Assembly (NCBI GenBank): GCA_937949745.1
Contig: CALECM010000027.1
Span: forward strand, 1-15,594
Direction: 5' to 3'
From: an uncultured Bacteroidales bacterium
GTDB lineage: Bacteria > Bacteroidota > Bacteroidia > Bacteroidales > WCHB1-69
Length of the DNA stretch: 15,594 bases
In this document: in pieces, positions 15,101 through 15,594 of the stretch
How the letters are laid out: the number at the start of each line of letters is the position of its first letter
Position numbering within the stretch: the first letter of the stretch is position 1
Program-made: the position numbers and the translations under genes
Notes under the pieces: model-generated
What the model was told of the DNA's origin: nothing
The model's input: the letters and a program-made list of their open reading frames with translations, nothing else
The model's database searches: none

Positions 15101-15594
15101 ATATGGATGATGTTCTCATTGACCTCATTCCGGATTGTGAAGCTCCCGCCCGCCCCACAGTGTCCGCTATAACGGAATCTTCCGCCCTGGTTTCCTGGGA
15201 AACCGAAGGATCTGACTGGATACTGGCATACAAAACGACTTCTGCTACAACCTGGACTACAATTCCTGTTATGGAGGAAAATCAATATGAACTTACTTCC
15301 CTTTCAGCTAACACCGAATATGAAGTACGCCTTCGCTCAAATTGTGTTTCAGGGGAAGAGATCTGGTCACAGAGCGTTACTTTTACTACTTCATGTGATA
15401 TAATAATGGCACCGTTCATTGAAAGTTTCGCAGGAACGGAATTCGCTCCCGGCTGTTGGGATCTTTATGAAGGCGATGCTGAAGCAGTTCTGGCCGGAAC
15501 ATCGGAATTAACCGCAACTACTGAAGGCTGGCAAAGAACTATTGATGGTAACGGATTAGCAGGCGCCCACGCTTTACTGAATTTGGGTGGAGGT
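9184..15594 (+). CDS. Giant secreted multidomain protein with tandem jelly-roll (choice-of-anchor J/MAM-like) and FN3 units, 3' end missing
   Basis: The frame is open for 2137 codons from the ATG at 9184 to the right edge without a stop, encoding at least about 235 kDa. Residues 1-19 are a Sec signal peptide ending SNA before QEC; there is no lipobox. Residues 22-47 and 264-322 read as two halves of one FN3-like domain, separated by an insert (about 48-260). From residue 326 the protein consists of a repeated unit of about 249 residues. Each unit is a jelly-roll beginning C-x(5-9)-LPY-x-E-x-F, with a CW motif, a W-E-x-F/Y stretch and an (I/L)-D-(D/N)-(L/V/I) strand before a Cys, followed by an FN3 domain with a W-x-I-x-Y-K-like strand and a GLxxxTxYxVxVKxxC ending. 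Seven are complete and an eighth begins. This matches Bacteroidota surface or secreted adhesin-like proteins, and type IX export is expected but unproven, because the C-terminus is not visible. It has its own promoter and starts a new transcription unit divergent from hisS. Ligand unknown. Confidence 0.93.
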   Translation, partial: MRKLFILCLTLLMLGLSNAQECNAPVNISVRSNTHSSVTLNWELSSSGRIRNAAGMELFNQADLVTHPMAGAGNADVSALYGGQTMSDQRADQNGGFAVADDFLLRENSYISDMEFFVYQPGSGTTSAINGVYVRIYDRQPSHPDARLIWGDASTNVFSSVSWSHIYRTSGTALTNTDRPVMKITATIDAELNAGNYWIAVSFSDEEGNEVYAAPRADLNQVRTGNALAYNPAQSRWESWQIGGSLEQMGLPFLIRGFNVVDSVAGFKIYRDQILLTDELVGRYTYTDTTVNAEASYCYNIQAVYVNGCISPLSENECLQTPEDPCFITLLPFEEPFDSYRSGQGTYPDCWTKYSTNSSTPYITDAYAVSSPGALFLPGSTNQYSMAVMPSFSEPVNQLQVEFNLRKGSISASVDVGIVEDISDPSNTFTLVRNLTTEILDGWENFVVNFGLYPVSDNPVYIAFRSNSGNIYLDDIFVITIPSCARVSSLVSQNPTSGSIDIAWTPAGEEPEWSIEYKSADESEWIRMDGLSVPEYTITGLEPGKTYTYNVRVKAVCSPWDESSWLEEDFNFTLPCGAITDLPYQDDFESYQAAAAAANGELPECWNAYNNNTLPNYMYKPHVAAERNSTSSGSQSVILSSSGTDHWTTLILPEFEEALSSLYIKFWAKVSSNSRDTALSLGYVTDRSNDNTFTKLTSIITTTSGKEFEIFLDQFTIPQDAFLAFQWGHFSSGYSSYIDDLYIDKIPSCRVPKDLTFVYAGFDTARITWTAGGTETKWQVAYKAEGENTWLTEEVDLNPTVLLTGLTPGTHYDVQVKAVCSPNDESEANTISVFTKCKIMTLPYTEDFESYGNSIQDIKCWRILSRAMLMGVGEPTSPKCLYFDNNNNISTNIILQPLDEGIDIATLSLTIKANQLSANNTQLIIGILEDPENPINFTPIETVTLTANNIWEQFVISFAGYQQGSGYYIYFATPSGILIDDIIIDVATDCPATTGIAVSDISGDAATVTWNSKSGESYNIEYRIEGDNDWIVIEDTTSPAYLTSLQANSHYEVRIITFCDSQDEPLISYIVNFNTSCGTISTLPYETGFNREGTGTGILPYCWSSYGSAGDIYIANTVYYSAPGALVFNPSGTQGIMAVMPALDGSILASSLRLSFQMYTNSVTDSLYIGFVNDPNDPQSFEFNRAVSPAVTAAWTEITVDFSSANPSGRYIAFKAGSLHANPIFLDNVYLEVIPSCEKPDSVMIRDITSDGALMTWSGDENSDHWVIAYKTLEDEAWTTVDNLTDPAHLFTGLQSNVTYEVKVMKYCDPYNFSRWSNTVTFTTYCASVADLPYSETFVYGGTRELPECWIKNATPYSRADVYVTNTASNPNTLSFNAYEDTYVAAVVPQFTVPVSGLYATFKMYVNSIGTDVKVGVMADPYDINSFELIEVITPSTRMVWEEYTVYFSNYSGTGRFITFIADATDKTGENDLFLDNLTIDLLPECMFPFDIRVSDRKANEVTINWTGAEDADRWEIIYAPVGTDLETGTIETFYTKPFVLENLDPSTGYHYQLKTYCSAEEESFYSPVQQFSTRCEAVEIPYNEFFDTYGTGTNAFMDCWTAYSSQSSRPSISFDHFSYPGALYFTTSAGAYKMAVTPEINADLNTLQVRFVMKAASTENNITIGAVRDPDSVNSFEPIQTLNARTAAWNEFVVPLSGYNGNARYLAFKVEGNTPRTIWIDNLIIEELSSCTNPVGLFVDEQTDTSAVLHWTDDLSAYGWQVVYGPRGFDPDSEEPVETDLNTLYIDGLSAGTSYEFYVKKSCEENVSSEWSLSYAFNTLCNSIHLPYTENFDRYGTGTGAYPVCWYKYNSGTDATYPRISANGYSGEGALDMRSSIDRYILAIAPPVHEDYNMDDIYVEVMVRKIFTASNKLDIGYMTDPERPETFVNVETVSPDTLSTWRKLSVSFRGKNVQGRYVTFRSQNGSTANNIYMDDVLIDLIPDCEAPARPTVSAITESSALVSWETEGSDWILAYKTTSATTWTTIPVMEENQYELTSLSANTEYEVRLRSNCVSGEEIWSQSVTFTTSCDIIMAPFIESFAGTEFAPGCWDLYEGDAEAVLAGTSELTATTEGWQRTIDGNGLAGAHALLNLGGG
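9325..9963 (+). other. Inserted beta-rich domain inside the first FN3-like domain of the giant protein
   Basis: Residues about 48-260 have no FN3 character. They contain ELFNQADLVTHPMAGAGNAD, then FAVADDFLLREN, YISDMEFFVYQPGSGTTSAI, GVYVRIYDRQPSHPDARLIW and ELNAGNYWIAVSFSDEEGNE, ending LPFLIRGF. The pattern of alternating residues suggests a beta-sandwich, and I recall similar 'DDF ... YQxGSxTxSxINGVxVxI' stretches in other secreted Bacteroidota proteins without a domain name. It contains no cysteine. Boundaries are approximate and were placed where FN3-like sequence stops (NWEL) and resumes (VAGFKIYRDQ). Confidence 0.55.
10159..15594 (+). repeat. Array of seven complete and one partial jelly-roll plus FN3 coding units, about 747 bp each
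   Basis: Taking the first conserved Cys codon as the start, the units run 10159-10908, 10909-11691, 11692-12411, 12412-13158, 13159-13908, 13909-14646, 14647-15393 and 15394-15594 (partial). Lengths of complete units are 750, 783, 720, 747, 750, 738 and 747 bp. Similarity is at the protein level, with shared LPY-x-E-x-F, GTG-x(2)-P-x-CW, PGAL, W-x-E, ILDD-type and FN3 motifs. The DNA copies are clearly diverged, so this is an old duplication rather than a recent tandem amplification. Unit 2 has six extra alanines (residues 593-598), and unit 3 is shorter and AT-rich. Confidence 0.9.

Noticed and set aside
10159..15594. Regular spacing that could suggest a CRISPR or DNA-level tandem repeat
   Set aside because: The period is about 747 bp and similarity is at the protein level with diverged codons; there are no short identical repeats with unique spacers.

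Overview
The window looks like chromosomal DNA of a Bacteroidota bacterium, most likely of the order Bacteroidales. The evidence is the gene order bamD-rpoZ-coaBC-DUF4835/PorD-recN, promoter elements of the Bacteroidota type (TAnnTTTG) before every transcription unit, an almost complete lack of Shine-Dalgarno sequences, mid-40s % GC by eye, and a giant secreted adhesin-like protein built from jelly-roll and fibronectin type III modules. I cannot name the genus.

Layout. Positions 1-323 (minus strand) hold the start of an oligopeptide-type ABC transporter permease that runs off the left edge. A 117-bp divergent promoter region follows. Positions 441-6174 (plus strand) form a tight six-gene operon with gaps of 1-12 bp: a BamD-like outer-membrane assembly TPR protein, the RNA polymerase omega subunit, the coenzyme A enzyme CoaBC, a DUF4835 (PorD-like) secreted protein, the DNA repair ATPase RecN, and a small outer-membrane beta-barrel-like protein. 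Convergent to it, and touching it stop codon to stop codon, is a minus-strand pair: hisS (8942-7593) followed after 11 bp by a DUF389 membrane protein (7581-6175). A 241-bp divergent intergenic region (8943-9183) carries one promoter-like element for hisS and one for the next gene. Positions 9184-15594 are one uninterrupted reading frame of 2137 codons that runs off the right edge.

The last gene is the most notable object. After a signal peptide it has an FN3-like domain that appears to be split by an inserted beta-rich domain of about 210 residues. Seven complete copies and the start of an eighth of a roughly 249-residue unit follow. Each unit is a jelly-roll of the MAM/cleaved-adhesin/choice-of-anchor J kind followed by an FN3 domain, with four cysteines at corresponding places. 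Proteins of this architecture in Bacteroidota are usually type IX secretion cargo. The sorting domain that would prove this lies beyond the window.

The first operon and the adhesin may be linked functionally, since BamD, the PorD-like protein and the barrel all concern the outer membrane or protein export, but that is inference. Other points for a second look are the BamD homologue without a lipobox cysteine, a near-leaderless promoter for it, an A9 tract at the start of the DUF389 gene, and an AT-rich third repeat unit in the adhesin. I saw no tRNA, rRNA, CRISPR array, insertion sequence or convincing intrinsic terminator.
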